A stretch of 64,000 nucleotides of DNA, from positions 122,045,552 to 122,109,551 of the forward strand of contig CM035160.1 of the NCBI GenBank assembly GCA_020205615.1. Direction: 5' to 3'. This DNA comes from Panax quinquefolius. Its lineage: Eukaryota > Streptophyta > Magnoliopsida > Apiales > Araliaceae. The notes beneath the pieces were generated by a model that was not told the origin of the DNA, searched no databases, and saw only the letters and a program-made list of their open reading frames with translations. This document shows, in pieces, positions 46,727-59,086 of the stretch. Positions within the stretch are counted from its first letter, which is position 1; each line of letters opens with the position of its first letter. Both the position numbers and the translations under genes were made by a program.

Positions 46727-47485
46727 GGCCCCATAAAGTAAGCGATTGGATGAAGAAAGCAAGTATAAGTTGTTTATAAATAGCAGGCGTAGTTCTTACC
46801 AGATTATCTTTGTTGGAATACCCCGTTGGTTAAAATACGATGTCTGGCGTGACAAGGTTGCAGTACCTTATTGGAAAGCCCCCTCTATCTGAACGGCACG
46901 ATTGTCATTATTGTAATTACGTAATATTATTTGTGAATAATTAATTATTGATTTATATGATATGGAAAATATTTATTTATATGGATATAAATGGAGAATT
47001 TTTAGAAAAGTGACAATTGTTGAAAATTGATATTTTATCTTTTACGATAAAATAATTTATTATTATATTATAATAATATAATAATGGTGATATTTTTACA
47101 ATGAATGTGGGATATATGAGTAAATGAGAAGAAATAGTATTTTTTTACTAAAAATATTTAAAACATGTTAAACATGCCGGTGGACCCATTTCTTGACTGA
47201 AATTTGATTATAGCCTGTAAAATCGTCCGTATGTGGATTTCGGTCAATTTTTGTTTGGAATTTGGAAAAATTTTCTTCTGCAAAGTTGTAGAGAATTAAA
47301 TTTCCTATAGAATGACATAAGACTCAATTTTTTCTGATAAAATGGCTATTTATTATGAATTATTGAAGTTCCGAAGTTCCGAAATAATTAATTTTTTAAG
47401 TTTAAAATATTTTAATTCACAAAAACGTTTTTTGTGATGTAGGCTACTTGAGTGGCTGATCTTTGACTAAAAAAGTGGGCATAGG

Positions 47486-47528
<43 letters not shown>

Positions 47529-48818
47529 AAATTTTCTGCTTTGGTGTTCTAAGCAATTTCCTATAAATAGGGTTCTTAGGTTAGAATTGAAAATCACACC
47601 AGAAACTAAAGTTTTCTCTCTCTATATTATCGAGCGTATTCTTGTGAGTATTTTGATACTTTGAGTGTTTTGCTATCACGGTGCAACTTCCCTTGAGACT
47701 ATATCACGAGGTAAGGGATGTTTTTTCTTCTTAAATGATATTATTTTTTCAATATCATTATCTTTAGAAATATTGGTTTGAACTTTTTATCAAATTTAGA
47801 ACTTTTTGTGTCTGGGTTACTTATTCACGATATCGACCTTTATTCACGTATCGACACTATTCACGAATACAAGACTATTCATTAGAAAAATGAAAATTTT
47901 CCTTTTGTCCAAGATGTCGATTATGGTTATTATCTTTGATTGTATCCATGTTTTGATCTTTATTTTGAATTTTGCTTCAAAATTGGTTATTATGGAGTAT
48001 TATTGAACTTGGATAAAAGCGTAATCTGAATCTCTAATATTTGTTCTTTTGCTTCCTTTGGATTCGTTTTGTTTAAAATATTTTCATCATCCTCGGTCCT
48101 AAATGATGATATTACTGAATATTTTTGGCCTGTAGTGCAAAGATGAATGATTTCTGATGAATATCTTTGGCCCGTAGTGCAAAGATGAACAGGTGTTTAT
48201 ATGAACATGATCAACTGATGAATATCTTTGGCCTGTAGTGCAAAGATGAATATTTGATTCCAGATATAATATTGATTGATGTTGCAGGAATAAAATATCG
48301 ACGATGAACTTTTAAATTCATATATAGAAGACAATAGATTTCATTCTCTACTTAACTCTTCTAATGAATTATTATTTCCGCTGCGAATATTGATTTAAAA
48401 CTGGTTATCTATTGTATTTTATTAGATTTTTCCTTGTTGAAGACTAACGATAATTTGTTCTATATTATCTTAGTCACAATGTTCTTTACTGGGCTAGTTG
48501 AGCTCACCCTTTTCCTTTTTGTTCTATTTTTCTTCTCAGGAGGCGAGAATGTAGCGAGTACTAGTCGGGGTGTGGAATGATGGTTCTAGAAGTTGTTTTA
48601 GTAGTCCTCACTATTTTGTAAAATAGTGTATCAATAATTGTAATGAGGACTTATTTGAGTGTGGATATTGTCTAGATGACAATATTTGTATTTTAACTCG
48701 CAGTTTAAGTGTTGTCGTATTTTGCAAGATAGTTGTATTAATAAAGTTGTAGTTGTTTCTGTACCATGAATTTGGCGACTCAGAATGGGTGTTGTATACC
48801 TATTTTGGGGGCGTCACA
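46727..48818 (+). mobile_element. A-type chromovirus LTR, truncated at its start
   Basis: It begins in the GGGCCCCATAA block that sits near 8624 of 3' LTR A and ends GGGGGCGTCACA at 48818. The first about 215 bases of the LTR are missing, and a block corresponding to about 8760-9050 is deleted near 46860. A TATA box (CTATAAATAG, 47561) and three 43-bp repeat copies are kept. An (AT)n run stands at 47489-47525. The right flank is the SIRE LTR; the left flank is LTR C. Confidence 0.85.
48117..48253 (+). repeat. 43-bp tandem repeat, three copies
   Basis: TGAATATCTTTGGCCYGTAG units as in LTR A, with half the copy number. Confidence 0.8.
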
Positions 48819-49223
48819 TCACACAACTCTCAAGGATAATCATTATCTTATATTCCCAACACTAAGGCATTTAATTCAACCAACAGATAATGATCAATAC
48901 TTTACCGCCACAAGTTTTTGTGCATGCATGCTAATAAAATCAGTTCTCTTAACAACAAATAACAATGAATAACATATTTTAGACATGCACAATTAATTCA
49001 CATAAAATGTACACATAAAATGTCCTAGAGCCTTATATTGAAAAATTAAATATTTGCAATGACCTTACATATTTTTCTTAAGACTCAAATCGTCTTCAAT
49101 TTTCTTGAATAATTCATCAAACAATTCTTGAGACAATTTCCTGAAATTCACAATAAAGAATTTAGTACCAATGAACAAGTCATCATCAAAATATTAGGTT
49201 ATTAAAACGTGATATAATCAACA
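48819..49223 (-). repeat. 3' LTR of the SIRE-like element, proximal part
   Basis: The minus strand starts TGTTGATTATATCACGTTTT at 49223, directly after the purine-rich tract, and runs to the break at 48819. Together with 33018-34160 this gives an LTR of about 1.55 kb. The join between the halves cannot be checked here because the other LTR leaves the window. Confidence 0.72.
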
Positions 49224-49556
49224 TTCTCCCCCTTTTTGATGATGACAAGATAAATGAAAACTCCCCCTAAATTCATGCATATAACTTATTTCAGGAAAAA
49301 TTTCGTACGACCTACATATGTTAGTATCATACCAAATAATGTAATTCAACACAGATCATAATATTAACTAAATAAAACCACAACCATCAGTCTTAACATG
49401 CAGGCAGACATGCCTATCAAAAACTATAGTCTTTAAAACAGAAAATTAAAAATGATTAAACGAACGTACTTATTTGAAGAATTCTCCCCCTTTGTCATCA
49501 GCCAAAAAGGATGGAAAAAAGGATCAAATTCAATCAATGTCCTCAAGATTAGCCCT
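49224..49556 (-). other. Polypurine tract and 3' untranslated part of the SIRE-like element
   Basis: On the minus strand AAAAAGGGGGAGAA stands next to the LTR (plus strand 49224-49237). A second copy, AAAGGGGGAGAATTC, lies about 260 bases upstream (plus strand 49480-49494). Both are near a GATGAC or TGATGACAAAG word. Such a doubled tract is known for the SIRE lineage. No gene lies between. Confidence 0.65.
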
Positions 49557-51229
49557 CTATTCAGCACGTGTAGTGAAGTAAGGACGATGGCGAATGCGAT
49601 GAAGACGTTCTTCTAAAGAGTAATCGGCTGCAAATCGAGGAGGTCTTGGTATAACAGTTGAAGGAGGAAGTGTCATGTCAAGAAAATCACCCTTGTATTC
49701 TGCCATCCAATTGCATATTGGCCATTCTGGGATTGTGGAATACATAGTCTGAAAATGTAACTTCTTTTCTACATCATTGAATCTTGTTGCCATGAAATCT
49801 GCAAGCTCCACAAGTTGATAATTAATAAACTTGACCTCTTGACTCAACTGATAGGTGTTTCTATTGAATTTTCTTTGAAGTGCTTCAACCATAGCCAGTG
49901 TCTGTATCTTAAAACCTGCCTGGAGATCAATGAAGTCATCTTCAACATGATGATATAGTTTATTAACTTCTGGTGCATCCATCGGTAGTTTTCATTTCTC
50001 AAGAATTATAAGTCAATTTCTTATTTCGACCAAATCATCTTTCATCTCATTTTGATTTTGCTGAATCTCAGTTAAAACCTTCATAATATCAGGTCCATGA
50101 GATTTTGGCAAAGAGGAGGAAGATGAAGCGCGAGTAGGAGAAATAGGAGGAGGATCAGGGAGAAGACGAACAAACTCACCAGCATGAAAAGTAATATGAG
50201 ATTTTGTCAGATTAGCAATATCGATAAGCTCATTACTTGTGACAGAAATTTCATCATCAAAAGATATTTTGAAATGTTGAAAGAGTTTTGTTAAAAACTT
50301 GCTATAAGGAAGACACTTCTTGGTTTGACGAATGCAACTTTGCATATGAGACAACATCATTTGAGAAAAATTGAAAGGTTTTCCCGTAAGAATCATAGCC
50401 ACAACAAATAAATCTTGATAAGTAAAATCTACTCCACCACCAAGTCGTGGAAACAAATTATACCTAACCAACTTATGTAACACACAGGCAGTAGGACACA
50501 CATTCACAGTTTTCGGAAGAAACAGAGTTGTAAGAGAATAATCATTCATAACAATATGAAGTTGTTCCAATGGATGAAAAAGAATATTAGCAGCACCTTT
50601 AAGAGTAAAAGGACAAGGTCCAGCAGAAGAAATACCAAGAATGCTACCAAAATCGATACTAGTGAAAATAATGATTTTTCCTTAACATATGTTGTAAAAC
50701 AATCCCCATTGCATTCAAGATTAGTGTAGAATTATTGAACTAATCTAGGATAAGCAATAGTAAGAGGAAGTAGCATAGAGGATATTTTGCAAGAAGTGAA
50801 AAGTTTTTCCAGCACAGAATGTTTGAAATAAAATAAATCCAGAGTTTTTTCATAAACAAATTGCTTTGTAGCAATTGAATTTTTAAAACGAGTTTCAAAA
50901 TTATACCCTTTGAAGAAACTTTCTGGCAAATCAGGGGAAAATGAAAATGGATTTACCAGATTTGAAAGAGACTTTGGCTGTGAAAAAAGATGTTCTTCAT
51001 GCACTTGCTGCTTCAACTTGTCCCATTGAGATGGATATGTTTCTGAAGTCTTTAAAAAAGAAAAACTAGAATCCGAATCATCGGATAATACTGTGGCATC
51101 AGACGATACATGCACATAAGATTTCTTTTGTACTCGCTTGGATTTCATTCTAAGTCCAGTAACGTTCTTCAACGAAGATCCATCGTCGTTTGATTTTCCA
51201 GACGATCGCTTGCTAGCCCTGGTTTTCAT
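49557..51229 (-). pseudogene. Extra ORF of the SIRE-like element (plant-transposon-protein type), broken
   Basis: Three minus-strand pieces form one ORF in order. 51229-50732 starts MKTRASKRSSGKSNDDG and is Ser/Lys-rich with a basic patch (RMKSKRVQKK), then FETRFKNSIATKQFV and ending AYPRLVQ at a TAA. 50730-50013, after a frameshift near 50660, reads FYTNLECNGD, then YNLFPRLGGGVDFTYQDLF and LPYSKFLTKLFQHFKI. 49982-49557 starts MDAPEVNKLYHHVEDDF and looks helical. The VREFYANL-like start and LPYxxFLTxLFxxF pattern match what I know as the 'putative plant transposon protein' domain. In SIRE elements an additional or env-like ORF lies at this place. No clear membrane segment is seen, so a virus-like envelope role is not supported. 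Function unknown. Confidence 0.65.
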
Positions 51230-51639
51230 GGTGTTACAGATTTGTAAAGATGAAACAAAGGGTTTTTGGTGAATGATGGAAGTATGAAGTCTGATTTAAG
51301 AGGAAGAAAGCTGAAAATATAAAGAGTAGAAATCAATTAAAACTCTGTCACCGAAAGACGTGCATCTTTTCAATTTTGAAAGTCTGTTCGGCTGTTGTTC
51401 CGTCTCTCAAGGTGTTAACCTTTACGTTTCCCAATTAAATGACATTCAGAGACATTAATAGAAGCGTGTATCTAGAATATAGTTTAAACAGATAAGGAAT
51501 GTCAAATAGATATATTTTATCAAATATCATGCAAAAAAATAAATGATACATATTTATATAACCTGCATATAAATACATAAATCACAATTATATCATGCAC
51601 ATTCCAAGTTCTCTCCTTAGCATACAAAACCTTTCTTCA

Positions 51640-53225
51640 CTCAAGGGTTTAGTAAAATATACCCAATTTGTTTTTACATTGGAATAAAATTAATTTAATT
51701 AATCCTTTTGAAACATTATCCCTTAGAAAATGATGTCTAACTTCTATATGCTTTGTACATGAATGTAATACAGGATTTTTAGAAATATCTATAGCACTAG
51801 AATTATCATAGTATATGGGCACATTATCACATAAAATATCAAAGTCACATAGAGTTTGTTTTAACCATAAAATTTGAAAGCAACAACTCCCTACAGCTAG
51901 ATATTCACCCTAAGTGGTTGATAAAGCAACTGAGGTTTGCTTTTTACTATGCCACGTAACAAGAGTGTGACCTAGAAATGTGCAAGCACCAATGGTACTC
52001 TTTCTATCAATTTGATATCCTGTATAGTTAGCATCTGAATAACCCATTAGTGCAAAATGATTACAGATTGGATAAAATAATCCCAAATTGATTGTACCAC
52101 TTAAATATTTAAAAATCCTTTTAACAGCTTGTAAATGAGATTCTTTAGGTTTTGCTTGAAAACGTGCACATAAACAAACACTATACATTATATCCGGTCT
52201 GGATGCGGTTAAGTATAATAAACATCCAATCATACCTCGATATTTAGTTACCTCCACATCTATACCTTTTTCGTCAAGCGTAAGCTTTATTGAAGTGCTC
52301 ATTGGTGTAGCCTTTGAATTAAACCCTTCGAAACCAAACCTTTTGAGAAGTTCTTTTGTATATTTGGTTTGATGGATGTACATACCGTTCTTTGTTTGTT
52401 TGATTTGGAGTCCCAAAAAGTAATTTAGTTCTCCCATTAGACTCATATCGAACTCCCTGTGCATGCACTTAGAAAACCACTCACAAAGAAAATTATTAGT
52501 AGCACCAAAAATTATGTCATCTACATATATTTGTACAATAATAATATCTTTATTTTCATGCTTAATAAATAATGTAGAATCAATTTTTCTTCTAATAAAA
52601 CCATTTAAAAGCAAGTACTTACTTAACCTGTCGTACCAAGCCCTTGGAGCTTGTTTTAGCCCATAGAGAGCTTTCTTTAGCTTGTAGACATGATTTGGAT
52701 ACTTCTCATGTTCAAATCCAGGAGGCTGTTTTACATACACCTCTTCATTGATGTATCCATTGAGAAAGGCACTTTTTACGTCCATTTGATAAAGTGTGAA
52801 CTTCTTGTAACATGCGAATGCTAACAAGATTCGGATGGACTCTAGTCTATCCCTTCTTGTTGATTATATCCTTGAGCTACTAGCCTTGCTTTGTTATGAG
52901 TGATAGTTCCATGCTCATCAAGCTTGTTCTTGAAGACCCGCCTTGTTCCAATAATAGAAACATTTTTAGGAGGTGGCATAAGTTCCCAGACTTGGCATCG
53001 TTCAAATTACTGAAGTTCTTCCTGCATTGCCATTAGCCAACTTTCATCTAGGATAGCTTCATTAGCATTCTTTGGCTCAACTTGGGATAAAAATGCTGAG
53101 AAAGCACATTGATTTTGCAATCCTCTTCTTGTAGTGATTCCTTTGTTTATATCTCCAATGATATTTTCTGGTGGATGGTTCTTGAGATATCTCGCAGTCT
53201 TTGGCATTTGTACATCATGTATCAC
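51640..53225 (-). pseudogene. Reverse transcriptase and RNase H of the SIRE-like element, broken
   Basis: The N-terminal part (53225-53007) ends SWLMAMQEELQ at TAA 53007. NKARLVAQGYNQQEGID follows near 52880, then a short deletion near 52845 that removes the usual ETFAPVAR region and shifts the frame. The long frame (52827-51910) has YQMDVKSAFLNGYINEEVYV, KALYGLKQAPRAWY, YVDDIIFG (YVDD at 52516-52527), YFLGLQI, MIGCLLYLTASRPDIMYSVC and YSDANYTG. It stops at TAG 51910-51912, in the place of the RNase H Glu codon (ALSTT then stop, then EYLAVGSC). RNase H goes on to about 51640 (YYDNSSAIDISKNP, TKHIEVRHHF). Copia-type RT copies the element RNA. Confidence 0.85.
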
Positions 53226-53282
53226 TTCTTCTTGTTGAGGGAACTCTGCTTCAAATTCTTCTGATGTATCATGTTCTATATC

Positions 53283-54170
53283 TTATGAGTTTTCCAATTC
53301 ATCTTGCTGGATTTGTTCATTTGGTTTGCTGAATAGATTCTTCCGATTAGCTGGATTTACTAAGATCTCCAATGTACCTGCATCCTCATCTCTTTCTTTT
53401 GGAAGATCATTGTGAGTTTCATTAAATCGAATATGAACAGATTCTTCAACACTCAACTTGTTAATGTTAAATACCCGATATACTTTACTACTTTGTGAGT
53501 ACCCAATGAAAATTCCTTCATAAGATTTAGCATAAAATTTTCCTAGGTTATCACTAGTATTTAGAATAAAATATTTAGATCCAAAAACTTTGAAATAACT
53601 TATATTAGGAATCTTATTATTTAACAATTCATAAGGAGTCTTCAAAATAATTGGACGAATAAGTACTCTATTCAAAACATAACAAGATGTGTTTACAGCT
53701 TCGGCCCAAAACGTTTTAGGAAGTTTACTTTCTTGTAATAAAGTTCTAGCTGTTTCTTGTAATGTCCTATTCTTTCTTTCTACAACTCCATTCTATTGTG
53801 GGGTTCTAGGAGCTGAAAATTCATGACTGATTCCCTTTTGATCACAAAAAATTATAAAGTCTTTTTGAAACTCAGTACCATGATCACTTCTTATCCTTAC
53901 AAGTTTTAGACTATACTCTGTTTCCAAGTTTCTGATTAATTTCTCAAATTCCTTGAATGCTTCATCTTTAGTTCTCAAAAATAATACCCATGTATATCTA
54001 GAGAAATCATCTACTATTACAAATGCGTAAAACTTACCATTTATACTAGGATGTCTTTCTGGACCAAATAGATCAAGATGAAGTAGTTGTAAAGGGGAAG
54101 AGGTTGATACCATGTTCTTTACCGTAAATGATGTTCTTACTTGTTTCCTGAGTTGGCAAGGAACACAAAT
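53283..54170 (-). pseudogene. Integrase of the SIRE-like element, core and C-terminal part, broken
   Basis: Right after LTR D the frame resumes with CVPCQ (second half of the HHCC zinc site). It goes on through LLHLDLFGPERHPS (first catalytic Asp, about 54075), VIVDDFSRYTWV, RIRSDHGTEFQKDF (second Asp, about 53890) and FSAPRTPQ, ended by TAG at 53793 just before NGVVERKN, which holds the Glu. The C-terminal part (53675-53283) has PYELLNNKIPNISYFKVFGS and FIGYSQSSKVYRVFN. Q to stop by CAG to TAG is the simplest reading. Confidence 0.85.
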
Positions 54171-55530
54171 TGTGACGCCCCCAAATTCAGGTACTTGAAA
54201 CCCGAACTCGGTGCTTCACGATACCATTTCTATGAGCGGAATAATACTAATAATAGTAACAATAATATAAATAACAAACTTAATTTACATATATCAGAGT
54301 CTAATCCCAAGTACGCAACCTTTACTATTTTCCCTTACATGATAGATAATATATATCACTGCCTTAATACTGTCTAACTATTACAAAAGATACCATTACA
54401 CATATTCAATTTACTTTCCTTTTTCACTTGTTCTTGTCTGAACCTTCAGGTTGATCACGCTTAGCTGAAAACATTTAAATTAAGCAAGGATGAGCATTTG
54501 AGTGCCCAAAGAAGTAATAATGATTAGAAATATAATTAGCTGAAAGAAATAAATGTTTTCTTTGTACATCACTTCTACAACGAATTTATAGTTGTGAAGT
54601 AAACTGAACCGATAATAACAACATAACAATTCTATCTCAAAATTTTGAAACTACGTATTGACTATACATATAGGTATTAGTCGAGAGATTATGAACATTG
54701 TTTTTAGTTTTCGCTAAGGTTTAGGAGAACTTCATCTGCAAATCGTCATAACTTACAAGCACGAGGGTGATCTGTCCAATGTGCCCTGTATTGATCAATA
54801 CTACATTGCTAGAACGATATTATCATTCATCCTTTGTCCGCCTTGGCGCATAAAATTTTTCCCGTGATCGGGATGTTCATACCTAGTCTGGAATCCGAAC
54901 CAAAACAATTTGATTGGATACAAAAAGATTTTATCATATTCAAGGACATTTCAAAATTTGTGTCTAGCTGATCAAATATCATAGACGGCTTATATATATA
55001 TATATCAATATGTGTTTAAATACAATGATTATCCAAGTGGGGATACTTGTATAACCATATATAGAAATTAACGAACATAATATATATCTGAATTACAATA
55101 TACTAACATGTTGATAAACAATGATCGGATATAGAATATATCACAATAGGGTTAATAATATATCATAATAATAATATAATTCTGAAACTTCTTACTCATG
55201 TCCATTGCATAAATGAAATGCAAAGGTAAGATACTTGCCTGATGCGCTGCTTACAGTTCGTAACTTAGTTCTATCTTTATATAACACCTATCAATAATAA
55301 GATCATTTGATCAATTAGAATAACATATTATAACACATATACCGCTTATTGCGATTCGACAACACATAACCTAATCACATTGTCACATATGTTCCACAAC
55401 CATTGAATCACAAATAAACACATATCTAATCAAATTATCTAAGTCGGATCAATTTTTGAAACATGTCGGTGTACCGACGGCTTTATCGGGTAATTATCGA
55501 GTCTAAGACTCTATCCTGTAACTTAGTATC

Positions 55531-58001
55531 TGTGAAACCCTAGATTTTATGAATAAAGAATTAATTTTCTCGAAATAAATTTTTTTATATTATGGTGTGA
55601 ATTTGAGATAATGTTATAGTTGTGGGTAATATTTATAAATTTTGTAAAGTATGCAAGTTGTCATATTATATTCGATTGGTCGGGGAATATTCGTTTTAAA
55701 CAGGAAATATTCATATAACGACACAATCATTAGTGGACCCCACAACGGAATTATTGTCGGATTGAGAAAATGACAAAAATATTTTATTAAAAATAACGGC
55801 GGAAGTTTTACCGTTGATACTGTTGAACTACTCGGTAGTAAAAAGTACGATGTCTGGCGTTGTTGCATAGTAGCACACGGTATTGATTATTGATATTTAT
55901 GTGAGAAGTCACTCAGTTTTGTTCAATTATTGCTACAATAGTTGCTGCATAGTATCTCACATTATTTGATTCAATTATTGTTGATTTAGAAGTTCTATTT
56001 TATTCAGTATTATTAACGTAATAAAATAGAAACATTTTATATAAAGCGTAATACTTTATTAAAGTTATTCTATAAATAGAATATATTATATTCTATTATG
56101 CATATTGTTTTGCATAGTAAAATCTTTTATATAAAAGCGAATACTTTATTAAAGTTATTCTATAAATAGAATATATTATATTTTATTATGCATAGTATTT
56201 GCATAGTGCTCGCATAGTGTTTGCATAGTAAAAATCTTTTATATAAATAGAATATATTATATTTTATTTAAAAGATTTTTCTTTAAATATGGACCATCGA
56301 TTAAAGTAAATCAATGCGGACCGTTCATGGATTAATTCTTATGCATTTCATTTTCCTATAAATAGAAGCTCATTCCTTCATTATTTTCTTATTTAATTCA
56401 CTTTGAACTCAGAGAGAGAAACTATAGAGAGAGACTATGAGAGATAGAAGAAAAGTTTTCTGCTACTTCACTACTCTTATATCAAGTATTATTTTACGGA
56501 AGGGATATTATTCTTTTGTATTCAAGAAGAGAACTTACATTATTCCATTTCTTTATTGTTTCATTGAATAACTCAGATACGCTGAGCTACCCTATACTTG
56601 GTGACATTCTTCTATTATTCATCTTTATTATTACGCCCGGAATATCCCGCTCACATGCTTTATCGTGGGACCTGGTTCCATTTTTTATTATTCCGTCTTT
56701 ATTATTCCGCGGAATATCATGTTTGTCTTATCATAGGACTGGTTCCATCATTTATTATTACGCATTTATTATTACATTGGAACATCCCGCTTGGTGTGAA
56801 TTTTACCCGACACGGTTACATTATTATTATTACTGTTGAAATAACCGATACATGTCGCAAAGTACGCATGCATGGTGATATCTTTTGTTATTCTATTTGG
56901 TATTATACTCGGTTGATTAAAATTTTGACTTCTATACTCCATGAAATTAGTGAAATATCCTTGATATTTGCGCTTCATCCAGTATCTTTTCATGGAAATA
57001 TTCTTCTGATCATTCTTGAATTTTATTCTACAAAGAACTATCATGTTAACAATTTGGACGTTATTGGTTCCTGGACAAATTAATTCTTGAACTTGTTTAA
57101 TTGAATTCTTATATCATTGTCATCATCCTCATGTTTATGTTATGTTGAAAGTCATCTGTGGCCTGTAGTGCATAGATGGACTTGGTATGATTATGACTAG
57201 GGATTATTCGGTATAATCATGACCGTAATGTTACAAATGATGTGAAAATTAAAAGTTCTCATTGGCCCGTAGTGCATTGATGGACAGTTTTTGGTATGAT
57301 TATGGCTATGGATTCTCTTGACCGAGGAGCAAAGATGAATTTTTTATGACATGATCAAGGCCGTTGATGAAAACACGATTATCTTTGGCCCGTAGTGCAT
57401 GGATAATTCGTGGTCATGATACTAAAGAATATCCTTGGCCTGTAGTGCAGGGATGATTAAATGATGTGGATTATTTATTGAGCTGAGTCTCAGCGATAAA
57501 AGTGATGAAAATTTTTTAAATCATAAAAGATAGTAGATTCTATTATCTACTTGACTCTTTTAATGGATTGCTTATTCTGCTGCAGTTAAACTTGATGTCT
57601 ATTATATTTTATCAGTTTAACATTGTTGGAGGCTAATGATAATTTATTCTGCATTATCTTAGTCATAATATTTCTTACTGGGCTAGTTGAGCTCACCCTT
57701 TCTTTCACTGTTCTCTTCATGAAATGAGAATATAGATGGGACGAGTCGGGGAACGGAGTGATGGTCCAGAGGATAGCAATAGTAGTCCTCACTATTCTGT
57801 GAAATAGTATGATAATAATTGTAACGAGGACTCCTTTTGAGTTTTTATAATCTCTAGTAGATAATATTTGTATTCAAACTCACAGTTTATATTTTGTTGT
57901 ATTGTACACGACAGTTGTATTAGTAAGTTGTATTTGAATTCTGTACCATGTATCTGGCGACCCAAGATGGGTGATGTATACCTAATTTTGGGGCCGTCAT
58001 A
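55531..58001 (+). mobile_element. Solo chromovirus LTR (B-like), 2471 bp, nested in LTR D
   Basis: It starts TGTGAAACCCTAGATTTTAT, ends GGGGCCGTCATA and has perfect flanks GTATC at 55526-55530 and 58002-58006. Its order of blocks is that of LTR B, but the region holding the ATAAGGA hairpin and CCCTCTTTCCTGG is replaced by the repeats at 56040-56275. The TATA box is at 56356-56365 with a GAGAGAAACTATAGAGAGAG leader. The TTACGTAA block is changed to TTTATGTGAGAAGTCAC. Confidence 0.92.
56040..56275 (+). repeat. Tandem units of about 87-110 bp with palindromic TATA words
   Basis: Two full units and one partial share ATACTTTATTAAAGTTATTC, then the palindrome TATTCTATAAATAGAATA (56066-56083 and 56156-56173), TATATTATATT, TATTATGCATA and TTTTGCATAGTAAAATCTTT. 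It lies directly upstream of the main TATA box of this solo LTR. Confidence 0.75.
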
Positions 58002-58009
58002 GTATCAAT

Positions 58010-58990
58010 ATTATTATTTTTAAATGACTTAATATAATTTTAAAACATCTATTATAATTTATCATGAATTTTCAAACATCGGAATCATTATTAAATAATT
58101 TAAATATTAAACAATTCTATTTTCATTAATATTTAATTAATATTAAACTATTAATGAAATCATTTCCAAAATATTAAAGTTATTTATAATAACTCAAAAT
58201 ATTTTTAAAGTATTAATATCACCCTTAAATGATTTTTAAAATTTTTAAAATCATTTTAAATAATTACCATTAATATTAAATTATTAATGTATTATTTATA
58301 AAAATATTAAAAGTCATTAAGTATAACTTAATAATATTTTTAATTCATCTATATCCTTTTTAAATGATTTTAAATTAATAAAACCATTTTAAAACTATTT
58401 ATTTAATATAATTATTAAATAAAATAATAATTATTAATATTAAATTATTAATGAAATTATCCTTTAAATATTAAAAGTTATATTTTGTAACTTAAAATAT
58501 CTTTAAACACGTTATTTTCATTTTAAAATGATTTTTATATTAATAAAATCATTTTTAAATTAATTTATTTAATATAATTATTACATAACCTCAATATCAT
58601 TAATAATAATTAATTAATAAAATTTACCTTTAAATATAGAAAGTTATATTTTATAACTTCAAATATTTTTAAAATAATTTTAATATAATAAAATCATTTT
58701 TAATTAATTTATTTAATTAATTTAGTAAATAAATTAATGATCATTAATATTAAATAATTAATGAAATTTGCTTTAAAATATTAAAAGTTACATTTTATAA
58801 CTTAAAATATTTTTAAATAACTTATTATCATTTAAAATGATTTTTAATATAATAAAATCATTTTTAATTAAATTATTTATTACATTTAATAAATAAATTA
58901 ATTATCAATAATATTTAAATAAATACTAATATTTATGAAAAATATTTCAAATTATTAAAAATTAATTTTTATAATTTAAAAATAATTTTT
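58010..58990. repeat. Degenerate AT-rich tandem repeat of about 130-160 bp, roughly six copies
   Basis: Units share AATTATTAATGAAAT, AAATATTAAAAGTTA, ATAACTTAAAATATTTTTAA and AATAAAATCATTTTTAATT in that order (clearest starting near 58265, 58430, 58595 and 58740). It lies inside LTR D. Confidence 0.6.
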
Positions 58991-59086
58991 AAAATAATTT
59001 TTGTAATTTTTGGAAATTAAATACTATTTTTAAATAATTTTCAGAATTTAAATAATTAATTTTAATAAAATTGTCGCTAAAGACTG

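Noticed and set aside
49557..51229. Calling the extra copia ORF an envelope gene
   Set aside because: No signal peptide, no clear membrane segment and no Cys-rich ectodomain can be seen; the motif fits a plant transposon protein better.
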